Positions 46,190 through 59,000 of a stretch of DNA of 64,000 nt are shown here, one piece after another; position 1 is the first letter of the stretch, and every line of letters begins with the position of its first letter. The notes beneath the pieces are model-generated. The model saw only the letters and a list, made by a program, of their open reading frames with translations, did not search any database and had not been told where the DNA came from. The translations under genes were made by a program, and so were the position numbers. The stretch is from Phoronis australis (taxonomy: Eukaryota; Phoronida; Phoronidae). Where the stretch lies: NCBI GenBank assembly GCA_002633005.1, contig NMRA01000648.1, forward strand, positions 102,406 through 166,405, given 5' to 3'.

Positions 46190-48515
46190 ATTAGTAATAC
46201 AGCATGTGACTAATCAGAGTGTGTGCTGTTAGACAGGGTGCCTGACAATAGCCACTTGGGAATCTCACATTTCTAGAACCAGTATGATGTATCCATTATT
46301 CAGAGGAGTAAACTAGTTCTCAAAATGCAGAGGGGCCCTACAAGTGACTAAATCATAGACAGGGCTAAATAGCCAGCAGCGCATCTTTCAGTGTTATCAT
46401 TGGCTATAAATACCTCAGTGTGTGAATATACCCTGTACACCAGTATGAGGACCAGTCTACACATTATATAAACAGTCTACCTTATTATCACAGTTGGAGT
46501 GTTCTTTCGTGACTGTAGCTGTTGTGCTGTACATTATCTGACTATAATCAGAGGCCAGTCTCTTCAACCCTCTGGCCCTAGCTTGTCTGTTAATGTAGGA
46601 GTGAAATCATGAAATAAAGTGAATGTTGTTGTCCCAAACTTATTTGACTGACCTTGAAGGTCCAGGGACATGTCAGTTGACCGACCATCTATGATATTGT
46701 TAGCACCCATTTACACTTTTTCTACATGGATTGCTTGTATTCTGTGCTTTACACAATCTGTTTTGTCTCATCGCTGTATCGAGTTTTAGTTTTGGTTTGA
46801 CGAGTTTGGCTTACTTGCATTAAGTTTGAAAACCCTTGCATCGAGTTTGGAGAAGTATTGGAGATTAGACAAATTAGACATTTTGGACTTATGGTACCTG
46901 AGTTCAGTTCAAGCTTCCCATAATATGGATATAGACTTTCAAACACTGACATCCGTGAGTTTTGTAATTCCCATTGAGTTTAACTTTTCTGTTTTGGGTA
47001 GCACTGGCTAGCAGTGCTGTTATGATTGAGTGGCACATGTTTGGCCATGTCTGTATGGGACTTGATCCTGCTGGTGAACTTTAAGTACATTCCCAGCTGC
47101 ACTGTACAACTTAAGTAGTAATGTGTGGCCTGGGCCATCTATGAATCTAGATGTACCTCCTGAACAGAGATAATTATTCTCACAGGCTTGGGTCACCAGG
47201 TCATAACCACAGGATGCTCTTGAGAGAGAAATATTATCTCTGCAGTTATTATGTAATCCAGCATGAAACAAATTGCCTTAGGAATTATTTGGCTCACCCA
47301 TGTATCCATGAACAAAATAGTCCTCAGCTGAAGTCACACATTTGTAAAATATAAGCACATGGCAGTTAAAACAGTTATCACAAATGTGATTTTTCCTTTG
47401 TTTTGATAGATAAACAACACGAATCATTTCAAAACTACATTAAAAATAACATGTAGAGACCAGATGAAATGAGACAGTGTAGAAGGTGGTACGTAAAACA
47501 CTTTATAAAACCGGTAAAAATCCAGTGCCTTTAATAAATAATTTTTGCCAGATTTTAAACTGTTTTCCCAGCTAACATTGTCTCAAAACAAGGTTGAGCT
47601 ACTTGAATTGTTGTGACCAGGGGTCAGACACACTGATCTGTCAGTCAGTATGAGAAAGAATTATGGTTGGATTTTTCATTTACTGATTTGTTACGGTATG
47701 CTTGTAACCAATCTGCCAATATCTTCCAAAGCCAAGCAGTTGTGTTTTGTACAGGCAGTGGTTGCAGACAGGTGAAATTATAACTGTTACATCATGGCAA
47801 TGTGCAAACTATGGTGCGTTTGACTACTAGTAGCTTTTTCACGAAAGTCACGCACTAATATTCCTACATAGGTCCTAACCACCGTACTATCCACATCATA
47901 GTGTAGAACGGTAGCTAAGCCTTTCATGTGGGTGCTTTGACAATGTCAATAAATTTCTGAATAATAAGGATTTTTTGTGTTCAGTGTTGATCTACAGTGA
48001 AAACAAATACCTAGGTAGGTCGTTGACAACCTCTGGTGTCTATGTGGAATAGCTTGTTTATCCTGTTTTCTTTGTTTCACACTAGGTTGTGCATAGTGAA
48101 TAGCGAGCAAATGTTTTCTTGACCTTTTCAGGATTTTCTAACCTACAGTACACACAGATTTGCAATCCTTTTGATAGCAGTGTGACTGTGGTTTTTAGTT
48201 GCTAAATGCTGTACGCTATTTATAATGTTCTGGTTTGTGGATACATACTTCAAAATTTATGAAAGTATGTTTTTAAATAAACTGAAAGTTGCTAATAATC
48301 ATGCATTTAAATGGGATCACAAAAATATCAAATCAAGATTTTCTCACTGAAAGCATGCTAAAATGTAGACCATTGCCTATTCTACGGTGTGCTTTTTTCA
48401 ACACAATGTTTTCTACATGCACTGTATTGGGGGTTCTTTTCACAGATATAGAGCCTGGAAAATCTTGCCTATTGTTTTCTTTCCAAGCCAACTAATTGAA
48501 TATTTTTTGATGCTT
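46190..48515. other. No gene called
   Basis: AT-rich sequence with short frames lacking known motifs. It may hold the promoter and non-coding exons of the plus-strand gene that follows. Confidence 0.3.
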
Positions 48516-48565
48516 CAGGAAAGTGAAACCAAGTGTTTTAATGCTGGGTTGGTGACCCAGTTGTC

Positions 48566-48583
48566 ATGGAGGATGGTCCTCAG
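48566..48583 (+). CDS. Possible first coding exon of unrecognised gene X
   Basis: ATGGAGGATGGTCCTCAG encodes MEDGPQ and is followed by gtagtg. It is preceded at 48518 by an acceptor (tgatgcttcag), so a non-coding exon may lie upstream. It ends in phase 0, which the exon at 51367 requires. This is the weakest of the five exons because it is so short. Confidence 0.3.
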
Positions 48584-51366
48584 GTAGTGTTGTGATTTAG
48601 TGATTGATAGCTCTGCTTGCTTGTTAACACCTGCTTGTTAGTGAGTGGTTGAGTTAAACATGCATGGCTTCTGTATTGTCTCTGAAATAAAGAATCAGAA
48701 ACTAGGTGTTAGTGATGAGAGTCTCGGACATCAACGACTTAGAGCTCTTTAGTGTTGTGAGAGTACGTTTTGACGGGTGCCTGCTCCGAGAAGTTAAGAT
48801 AATCAACCATTTGGAATGTCGGCAAGGCGAAACCGCTTTTTAGAGGGTAAGCAGGGTTAAACAGGACTTACGGGTATTTGCTGGTACCTGAAAGACCCAC
48901 CTTTTGTCTGATGTCTTTTGACGCTGTAACAACAGATGCTATTGCAGAGGTTTGGTTATTTATGTAATCAAAAAGGGAAAATAACACTTTCGCAAAATGG
49001 ACCATGAGTTACAACCCAAAACTGAACCTTGTGATAGTTATTTCATCATAAGGAACTTGCCGTGGAAAAGTTACCTATCTGACCGGCCTCGCCATTAGCT
49101 TCACTATTTTATAGACTCACCGAACACTTATCAGATCAAGTCGAAATCACAAAGTTCAAACTGGAAGAAGTGAAGTGAGCGGCAGTGCATGTTCCCATTA
49201 AAGAAATCGGTAAATTGGATCTGGTCGCTAATTTGTTCATGCATAATTAGAAATTGTTTATTCCCTGTGTTAAAAACAAAACAATAGATGGCGTTGCTTG
49301 AGGCTCTCACCTAGTTTCTTGTTCAGTGACCAGTATAATAATGCTTACTGTTTTATCAATCTTTCCACTTGCTTATCCAGTTTCAGGAAGATCTGGGGTT
49401 GACCTAACATGTGGACTTCATTCTTGTTTAGAGCTTGTTTTGTCTAGTTAGCAAAAGTACTGTTGATGGTGCTGTAGACCTGCCTTCAGTTAGTTACATG
49501 GACCTGTATTGACAAGTCTGTGCTCATAGCCAATTTTTGACAAAACTGTATTTTAACACGTAGATGTTTTGTGAAAGTAGAAAGCATTTGAAATTTGATA
49601 TATGATTTTTTACCAATCTGTCATTGTCTGAGTCTTATAGCCATATACATTTGGTAAAACTGTGCATAAAAGAATGATTCATTGATAGCAAAACAGCCGT
49701 TTCAATGACTTGACCAAATTTCATTTGATATTAATATACAAGTAGAAATCTCAAAAAAGCTGTTATAGTTTTCTTAATTATTTCGTTATCGTTTTTTCAA
49801 CTTTTGAGTTTTTTCATGAATATAACCCCTCGTGCAAAAATCAAACATTTTAAAAAACAATTCCCAGCAGCATTTTGGAGAACAAGGCATAAAGAATAGT
49901 ATCTGATAGTTTAATACGAATCCAAGCGGCCATTTTAGAGATATGTTGTTTCGAAGTCAGCCACTTGCGGACATTTTCCTTGAGCCTCATTTTCCTCGGG
50001 CCTTGGGTCTCATTTTTTCTGGTCTTACGAAGAACTGACGTGTTATTGCTATAATGTTAATTTTCTACCAGACTCGACACGTTGGTACTCCTTTGAAAGA
50101 ATACAATAATTTCAATTTATCTTATTTTGATCCTATGCTACGTAAACCATGCCTATGAAAGACATTCATGACTTGAAATCAGAAGAACGAGTTGGGGTAA
50201 TCCCCAATGGATGAAATGTGGCCATGTTGATAAGCCGTCTCAAAAATGTGGAGTGAAAATTAGGCTCTTGTCGAAGTAGTGTGAAGCATCAAAATTTCTC
50301 GCACGTTGCGGTTTGTTTTTAAGCCAATCTCCATTATTGTCGGCTTTACAGCATTATTAGAATCTGTAGGTGTGAGTTTAATTTAGCTCACTCCGGTCAG
50401 ATTTTGTTTAAGCTTCAAATTTGTTACTAAGGTCAATGTTTACTTTGCTTATTTCAGAGGCTGTTTACATGATAAGGAATTGTGGGATACCTGCATGTTA
50501 CTTGCCCTCTGTTGGCTAAAAATGTAGTTATTTGTTCTCTGGTTTCATTGGATGGTTTCATTTTTGTCAGCTGGGCTGGTGCCCCACAAACCATTGCAGA
50601 TATCATACAAATCTATTTAACCGTAAACAGGTCAATGAAACAGCCTTCGGGTTCGGATTTTCATAGCACAGCATTTCAACTCATATCCTCTATTTTTTCA
50701 TTTTTTAATTGAAATTGTGGTAAAAATTCTTCAAATTTGGACCAGATTAGCTGTTAAAAATATCTTTTTTGCTGATTTTTAATGAATGCTGCGTTGCTGC
50801 AAGATGCTCATAATTTCACCAAATGCTTCTTGGCATGCCTAACAAATGCCAAAAACTTCTTCAGTTTTACTTTGAACTCGCAGTTGTTAACAAATTTATC
50901 ACACTGTGTGGTAGAGCTAGTTGTGCAGCAAAGTTGTGAGATGTGAATGAGAAAGACGTGCAGATCGCAAGAGAACATTATTCATTTGAGAAATGAACGC
51001 CAAATAGAATTAGGGCTTTTGAGAAAAGAAGCACAGTAAACAATAACAGAATTGTGTTAACGAAGAAGTTAAGGTGTTGGTAAGAATGCGCGTTAGTAAC
51101 ATAAGGGAAAAACCTTGTCTCCCCTGCCATGCAGCAAGCCTATGAAAAATAGCAACTGTAACACTTGTCTTTATTTGAAATTCAAGAATTTCAGCAGAAA
51201 GCAAATTCTTAAAAATTGACTGCTGATAGATGTTAAAATGTCAAGAAATTTAAAGTCAGTAAATTCTCAACTGGGCATCCAACATAACTCATCTGGTTTA
51301 CTTTGTCGGTAGACTGTACGTTACATTGTTGTCCGTAGACTCTGTATGTTAATTGTTCTTTTGCAG

Positions 51367-51478
51367 GATGATTCCAGCGCCGTGTCAGATCCTTTCTTGA
51401 ACATTCCAAACCCAGAGAAAACCTCCGGCTCTAAAATGGTGAACATCAAGCCATGTTGGAAAAAGGAAAAAGCGGAAG
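51367..51478 (+). CDS. Gene X, exon 2 (unrecognised)
   Basis: A 112-base exon with acceptor gttcttttgcag and donor GGAAG|gtaaat, phase 0 in and 1 out. It encodes DDSSAVSDPFLNIPNPEKTS and then a basic stretch ending KPCWKKEKAE. Codon composition is more GC-rich and balanced than the flanks, and the adjoining intron begins with a long T-rich tract. I do not recognise a domain; the acidic-then-basic make-up suggests a disordered N-terminal region. Confidence 0.6.
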
Positions 51479-53347
51479 GTAAATTTCTAAATTTTTTTTT
51501 GTTTTTTGTATATTTTTGGTTTTTGTTTTGTTTTTGTTTTCAGTGGTGCTTAGTGATTACAAATAATATGGCCTTGGAGTAGCCAATCATAGGCTGAGTT
51601 TTGTGTGTGTGGTGATAGTCGTCTGAAATGTTGCAGTGATTATTTTTTCAGAAATATTACTGTGAGTGTGGAACTAAATGAATAGTCATAAATTATTGAA
51701 CAATCACCTTTTTATACATATTGATTAATAGTAAATAACGTTTCCCTTAAAAACAGGCTTCACCAATTTCTGCTCCTTTGGTTTTGTTGTACCAACTTCT
51801 TTTGAACATGTAAAGAACTAACTATTAGACTTTTTCTGTCACAGTTCTGTGACAATAGCGTCAGTGTTCAGGATGTTTCTCCTCAAATACCTGCTCTTAT
51901 ATTCAAAATCCATGTTTTCAAAAATTTAAAATCGAATTTCGCTCTGCCAAATTTGGTGTGCATCTTAACAGTTGTGATATACGGTTTAACTTGTTTTTAA
52001 TGAGAGCCCTGTCACACCTAAGGATTTCTAAGTACGTAAGTTACGAAGAATTTTGCCACAATGGAGTAAACATGATAGGGAACCAAATAAATGTTGGATA
52101 CACTTGTTACAATAAGAGTTAGTACCCCATGGAAGGTGTGGTATTCAATTTTCATGCTTTTGGCCTAAGTTTCCCCGTATCATCAAGATTTTAGGACGGG
52201 GGTCCAATGTTTTGAGAACATGCTTGATGTGGCTAGGCCTTCATATCAGCTGCATATTAAGTAAAATCAAACTATTTTATGAATTCATTCTCTGATGGCT
52301 GTGTTTCGTATAAATTGTTCTTAAAATACTCTTTCGATTATAGTAGTTTCCTTTATTTTCATCCATTAAGATTATGCTGATAAGAGTTTCATCAATTAAG
52401 AGGCATTACAAAAATGAAATGAATTACAACCTGCCTGAATTGGTGTTTTTACTGGCAAATTCATGAAGTGTAAAATCCATTGCCACTCAACTCTGGCGGC
52501 CATTTTGTAGGTGCCCCACCAGGAATTCAAAAATGGGTTTTGAAAATTCCACATTTAATTCCAGTTCTTTTGAAAACAAGTATTTGATTAGGTTCTAGAG
52601 GAAACAGTTTAAACTAGTCTGTAGTATGTATAGTAGTACTTAATTCCTGTTTGATGTTTTTAACTGAAAAGAAAGACTGTCTTTAATACGTACTGCATAA
52701 CTAATTTAAACCAAACAATTTTGTAATTGCCCTATGCAATGACAAGTTTGTGCATGAAAGAAATTTCGAATTTTTCTTCGCTCTTCATATAACTTGGGCT
52801 TCCAGGTGGTTTATTGAATTTGCTGAATTCAACTACTGTTATTGATTTATCTCGTTTCACTATATGATGCTGTAAATAATTCACACTATGACAAACACAT
52901 TTCTCTACTGTAGCTGATAATGTGTGATAATTTTCAGTGAAAAGGTTGAAATGATAAAACTTCTATTCAAGCTGTTGCAGAATAAAGCTTCCACACAGGG
53001 TGTTTGCTGTGCAATACAGCCTATCCGTAAACTGGCGTAAACTGAATTTCGGAAATCATTTTTGCGTCCCTCTGCCTCCAGTTTAAAGGTCGCTGTGACA
53101 TTTAGTTGGGCTACCTGTCCGTAATTAGAACAATCCTGTGAACCCGATATGGGAACAGTCGAAAAAATGACCTTAAGGTAGCGCAATACACATTTCTGTC
53201 ACAGCTGTGCTGATTGAAATGAAACAATCACAGGGCATGACTTTTATAGACTTGTTATCTAATCTGTACAGATTGTGTTCCTGTCTTGTGACCATTATAT
53301 TCTGATTACATTCAGCGTTTGTGCTGTCCAGTGTTTTTCTGCTCCAG

Positions 53348-53382
53348 TATGCCACGGGGGTACGGCACCTTTCACAACGAAC
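53348..53382 (+). CDS. Gene X, exon 3 (short, tentative)
   Basis: A 35-base exon between a strong acceptor (gtttttctgctccag) and donor AAC|gtaagt. Entering in phase 1 it reads VCHGGTAPFTTN and leaves in phase 0. This is exactly the phase change needed between the exons at 51367 and 54962. Confidence 0.35.
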
Positions 53383-53615
53383 GTAAGTAATTATGCCCCC
53401 TGCTGGTGGATTTTTCCCCACTGGTTTAGCTGCGAGAAGTGTGATGTGGGGAAATGTTGCGATTGGTTCTCACACTTGTCTTTGGGGCTCATCCAATCAG
53501 ATACGTGGTGAGTTTTATCATGTCCCCGATAGGTTACCTTAAGCTCTATTTACTCTCTCCGATATTTCATATAGAACCCCGCACACTCACATGAACAAAA
53601 TTGCTTGGACTGGAC

Positions 53616-54096
53616 CAGGCCTTTATCCAGGATTTCAAAAATAGGGTGTCCAAAATGGGGTTTCCCAATATTCCAGGGCGTCCATGATTCCGACGCGTAA
53701 CCCCCCACCCCCAGTAATCCCTCCAAACACAGATTTTTTTACAAAAAATGCATAGACCAAGGTTTTTACACTAAGTTTACAAAACAGACTTCTGTAGTGA
53801 GCATTTTTATTAAAAAAAAGTGTGGAGACCAAGACTTTTACCATGCTATCAACCAAATGTGAGCATAGCAACATTATATATACTTTGTATATACATTGTA
53901 TATTTCTTCCTGCTTTGAAAAAAGAGCCACCTCTGTGAGTTTTCATAGGCTTCCTAGTGATCATTACAATGTGTGTATCCAAACTTGAAAGGTTCCTATT
54001 GATAGTGGGCGTCCAAATGATACATTGGGCGTCCTTTCTAGGGCAGCCACATTAGTGCTAGGGCGTCCAAATGGATGTCCGCTGCATGAAGGCCTG
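53616..54096. mobile_element. hAT-type MITE with perfect 8-base target duplication
   Basis: Terminal repeats CAGGCCTTTATCCAG (left) and CTGCATGAAGGCCTG (right) are inverted with two mismatches. They are flanked by identical GACTGGAC at 53608-53615 and 54097-54104. An 8-base duplication is the hallmark of hAT transposition. The 481-base interior repeats GGGCGTCCAAATG-type words near the right end and has no transposase. It lies in the inferred intron between exons 3 and 4 of gene X. Confidence 0.9.
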
Positions 54097-54961
54097 GACT
54101 GGACAACTACAGTAGTTATTGCTTCTCCGTTCTCTCTCGCGGGTTGCTTGTCAGTAATTTATGACCTCGCATAATTCCCACACAGCCCATTTTGTGCTAG
54201 AAAACCCTATTTTGACAGTGTTCTAGTATTACATGCCCATTTAAGGTCTTAAGTTCTTCAATTGAACATTTTTATTTTTTGTCAGTGTGTTTTGTATTAT
54301 ATATATATGTGATTAGACAATAAATTCCACAGGCTTTCTTTCATAAAATGTATGTACTTTATTTAAATTCTATAGTTTTGTAGAAATTTAGCATTGCTCT
54401 TATAAAGAGTTAACTAGCTGAGCTTCCTAAAAATGCAGTTTGCTGCATTTTCACTATCATGACTACCCAAGGGAGATAATTAAGAGGTCTCAGAAGAAAA
54501 TGTACCATCGCCATGTTCTGGAAAAATGAAATTCACATTAGTGATGCAGGTATAGATATTAGAAGTGAAAAGTCTCTGGAGTTTTATGTATCTAATTTTC
54601 ACAGTCCTGTTTGGTTTTGTCAAATTATATGTGTGTCAGCAAAAAAAAAGTAATTTCCAAAAGTCTAACGTGGAGTTCTGCACGTATTTCTGCCCTGACC
54701 ACTGTATAGGGGACATAGCACTTTGCAAATGAAGACTGGTCAGTCATGGGGTTCAGTTACTCTGATCAAGTTTTTAACACACATGGCTACAGTTTTCTCA
54801 AACCTGTCAGTGAGTTGGTCCTAATCTGCAGAAGACTTCATTGATGTTGAGTTTGACAGGTCAAAGATCATGGTAACATGTATGCCCCGATTTCCTACTC
54901 TTTCATTCAAAAACATTTTTTCAAATATTTATTTTGATGTTACACCAACAGCTGTAGACAG

Positions 54962-55086
54962 AGTCTTAAATATGAGTTAACCTCTAACAAAGCTCTTGTA
55001 GTGAAACATCTTAACGTGTGGAATAGAAACGGTGAAAAGTATCTCATAATTCAACGTAATAACCTCACCGACCAATCACTTCTAAG
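54962..55086 (+). CDS. Gene X, exon 4 (unrecognised)
   Basis: A 125-base exon with acceptor ctgtagacag and donor CTAAG|gtatgc, phase 0 in and 2 out. The frame is open and protein-like: SLKYELTSNKALVVKHLNVW followed by NRNGEKYLIIQRNN. An alternative donor, GCCG|gtaagt, eight bases further would leave phase 1 and a less convincing continuation. I do not recognise the family. Confidence 0.5.
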
Positions 55087-55162
55087 GTATGCCGGTAAGT
55101 ACTTTAACGTTCTCATGGAAAGCCCCTTTCACCCATGGGATTTTGCATGTTCTTGCTTTTAG

Positions 55163-55316
55163 GCAAGTTTCTATGGTCTACGAAATGCATCCAGGGATAT
55201 CTGACTATTTCAACCAGACATATTTCAAAGGCGATGGTTACCTCTCTACCAGGATTCATTTAACAAGACATATTATTTACAAATATGTCTTGTTTATTTT
55301 TACGTTCATCCAGTAG
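55163..55316 (+). CDS. Gene X, exon 5 (unrecognised, end uncertain)
   Basis: A strong acceptor (catgttcttgcttttag). Entered in phase 2 it reads RQVSMVYEMHPGISDYFNQT and stays open to a TAG ending at 55316. The last 17 codons run through a 13-base hairpin (55262-55294) and turn hydrophobic, so the true exon may end earlier at a donor that I cannot fix. If the frame is followed to the stop, this would be the last exon. Confidence 0.4.
55262..55294. repeat. Perfect 13-base hairpin
   Basis: AACAAGACATATT and AATATGTCTTGTT are exact inverted copies around a 7-base loop. Confidence 0.85.
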
Positions 55317-55880
55317 CCGTTGGGTCTTATGTCTGCCATGTACTCTAAGGATCCTCATTGGATTGTCCCTAATTCATGTCAAATTTGGATTATCTCCCCC
55401 TTGGCTAATCTGGTCAGACACTCTTGCCTAACATAGCATTGATTTTCATTGATTGCAACAAATGTTTGACTCATTGCCATAATACACTAAGCATGACCAG
55501 ATATCACCAAGGCAGAGAAACAACAATTCTATTATTTTGAACACACGGATTAGTCCACACTTGGGCTACTTTTTGACTGGAGTTTTGTTGCTAGCATTGT
55601 TCTCAGAAAGTTGTGCTCTCTAGAATTAAGATGCTTTTTGAATGAATTATTCTGGGTGATTTTAATCTTTGGGAAGAAGACGGGCTTTACTGAAGAATTG
55701 GAGACTAGGGCACAATAGGTATACATGATTGTGGCTGTTTCAGTTTCAGCCAATGGGTTTTGTTTATTATCTTATTTCAGACATGATTTATTGCTCAGCT
55801 GTCTATGTATAAATGTTTCTTATTATTGACTTTATGCCAATTAAACTATTGTTTCTTCAATAATCAAAGGTAACTTTTTT

Positions 55881-56070
55881 AAAAGGCCTTTCTTACCGGC
55901 TCCAAAGATTCAGTGTTAGCAAAGTTTTGGTCATTGGGAACACTTATAACTTAGGTCTTGGATCAAAGTTAACAGCGTGAGTTTACTTCGCAGTTAAAAG
56001 AGGTGGATTTAACAGTATCGACGCTTTGCTGCAATGGGAATAACTTCGATTCCCCAGAAGTTGTTGGTAG
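55881..56070 (+). mobile_element. MITE family C, copy 1
   Basis: Shares ordered blocks with the reverse complement of 61659-61942: AAGGC...GGCTCCAAAG, GTGTTAG/ATGTTAG, TGGGAACACTTA, AAAGAGGTGGATTTAA and GCTTTGCTRCAATGGGAA. No frame is present. Confidence 0.7.
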
Positions 56071-56079
56071 GGGTCACTG

Positions 56080-59000
56080 TAAGGTGGTGACTTGTTCATA
56101 TTTGTTCATATTTTGCTACAATATTTATTGCTTTGGCAGTGGAGCCATTCTGTTTCAATTTATCCATATTGGATTCTTCACTGAACATATGCAAAGCAAG
56201 TTCCCACCATATGCCATACCCCCTTTGTTCAGATCAATTGTTATTCAAAAGTTTTTAATGGAGGCATTGACAACTTCGCAAGACATATGAGCGCCACCTT
56301 GGGATACGCCTGCTGAAGTAGTTGCCTGAATAAGTCCAAAGCTGATTAATTGAAACACAAATCCTTAAATTGACATAAAACCACTGTTAGCCTGATAGTA
56401 GGGGAGTTAACTTTACAGGAAAGAGTGTTGTCACTTACCACTAAATTATTCATGCCTGTAGTAACCAACCCAGTTCTCCTTCATAAAGTAGAAATTAATT
56501 GCTGCTTTGAACAAGAATTTCGATAATGTACAAATAAATTGTTGAGCAATGCCTGTTCTAGGATTTATCTCCCCTTTACTGTTCAAGTGTTGTTTGCTAA
56601 GAAACCAGGAAGTGAACATGACATGACATATGTTTTGATTTTGTGTTAGATGTTATACTTCAATACATAGTTGTATACAGTTGTATACAGTTGTAAAGTG
56701 ATTCAATTTCAATTGGTGACAGTTATTTACCTACAAAAATATATTTTGAGTAGCCGCCCATGATGCTATTGATTTCAGTTGCACGACTGATTGATACTGA
56801 AATGAGAACTGTACGTAGATATACATAGCGTTTACTGCCTTCCTTGTGACTAAGCCATTGGTGATAACTAGCTGTTGATATCTTGCATTGTGTTCAAACT
56901 CTGATGATACCTGTGGGAGATGGTAAATGGTGTTGTTTTATGTGTGGGTGATACAGTGTCAGTGAAGACTGGGCGATCTTCAAGATAAAAGCTATTATTG
57001 AATTGCTTGGGATGACAGTGCTCAAAGACAGTGTTCGCTGAGATGGAACAGAGAACTACGGAATAATTTGCAGAGGTTGGAGTATACGGAATGAAGCTCT
57101 ATGTGTTATCGGGTTGTTTGTTCAATTGTTATTGTGGAAAATGATTTTTCATACTGAAACTTGTAAAAAGAGAGCCACTTTGCAGCATTTCCATGGAGTA
57201 TAGGTACAACAAGGCAACATTTGTAGGTTAACGTTGAGAAGTGATACAGTTCCACATCTACAATATGTACAGCAGTTTTAAAAAAGGTCTTTGCGGAGTA
57301 TGTGCTGTCAAATTATCGCTGTTGAAATGGCTCGTGTAAGAAAACGAATCTGTCAGTCAAGAGGAAGCCAAGGAAACATCAAGTTAGGTAAATGGTAATG
57401 CCATAGATTGGAAACTCTTAAGATGTGTCATGCCAGTATGAAAGCATGTCTCACATGCTTTGTTAGGCCAGTGGACAAAGCGGCAAGCTACATGTTAGAA
57501 AACCATTGACGGAATTTCCGTACATAACCCGCAATGTATAATTGGCAATCATATTTTTGAATCAAAAGTCAAAAACAAAAATATTATACATCCTGTCATT
57601 TAACATGGCTGATTATATTGGTGCGGATGTATCTATTACCAAAGCCGTCACGCACTCTAATACAAAATACTCAGGGCATCGGTCTTCTCAATGATATACG
57701 TAACGTAAACTTTCTTTATAAAAAGATGGTCTGAAAGAGGTGTCCGAACTTTTGATTGTAAACTTTGGATGTATTTTTAGTTTAACCTGGGGACTAATTC
57801 GGCATGTCTGGTTTCCAATGTACCGTGTGGCCCTATCGTGGAAGCCTGTTTTCAGAAAATTATATGAATGATACAACTGCTGGTGTCAAGTGTCCAGATA
57901 TTAGTGTTTATTGCCCACTCAGCGTCCACTTTTAGCCACAAATTCAATTTTGTGAGATATTATTAATGAAACGAACAGTGTTAGCGAACTATGTATTTAT
58001 TAACTTAAAATATAAAAGCACAGTTTTATGCGAAAAAAATAGCTGATATTTTCTTATCAGCCGAGGCTGTATGACTTTCCGTTTACACGACCTCCCTGAA
58101 AATTTTCATTTTCCGTATAAACGCCCATGGACTTATCTATGGAAAATCCCGATATTTGGATTTTGAGTTTCTGCTGCTAAACCATGAATATTTACGAAAA
58201 TGAAAATAACTCGTTTCTCGCTAACCTTTCTGGCTACACAAAGATACCACACGTTTGCGCATGTGCATTTCATTGAACAGTGTTAGGAGAAGTGTGGACT
58301 AAAAAGAATGGCTATCAAGATTATATGGCTTTGCTGTAGCGACATGTCCCTGAGGATTATACTTCATGGAACAATTAGGACCGTTGAACATTGTCAATTA
58401 AAGAAAAGCTACAGTAATGTCAAGCATGAGTATATTGTCTGATGGGTCCCATTGTGGGTACACTGCACTGACACACTACTTTCTGTAACCACGGCGATGA
58501 AAGACATTCATCTTTCAATGGATTTTTTCTTGTCAGATTCATTGTGTACAGGTTTAGGGAAGTATAGGAAAGATATCCCTGTGAGAACTTTCACTCATGA
58601 AGTACTACAAGTTTCAACTGCACATTTCTGCTGAGTGACAGTTTAAAGTAACATTGGCTTCAGATAACTAATTAATCTCCTAAATTTTGTACATAACATG
58701 GAAGAGAAGAGATTTTTTTGTTATTACCCACCCAGATACAAATTGCATGTGAGCAAGATAATGTTCAATGATGTGATGTCTACCCACTTGTTACAACAAC
58801 CAAATTCCATGGTTCTGTGTGCAGGCGACTTCACGCAGCTTTGTCCATTAATGGTTCAATTTTAGCTAATATCTGTTGTGATGTAGTAAATTCTTATTTT
58901 GTAGACAGCCACTAGGTATGGGTTGCTGTGGTAGAAGGGTGCAGGTTGGAGGTAAAACATGAATTATGTTCTGTCTCGGATTTTTGTCCGTTGATTTTCT

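Noticed and set aside
57285-57392. Exon-like frame ending TTAG|gtaaat
   Set aside because: No usable acceptor within the open frame and a phase that cannot be tied to the neighbouring predicted exons.
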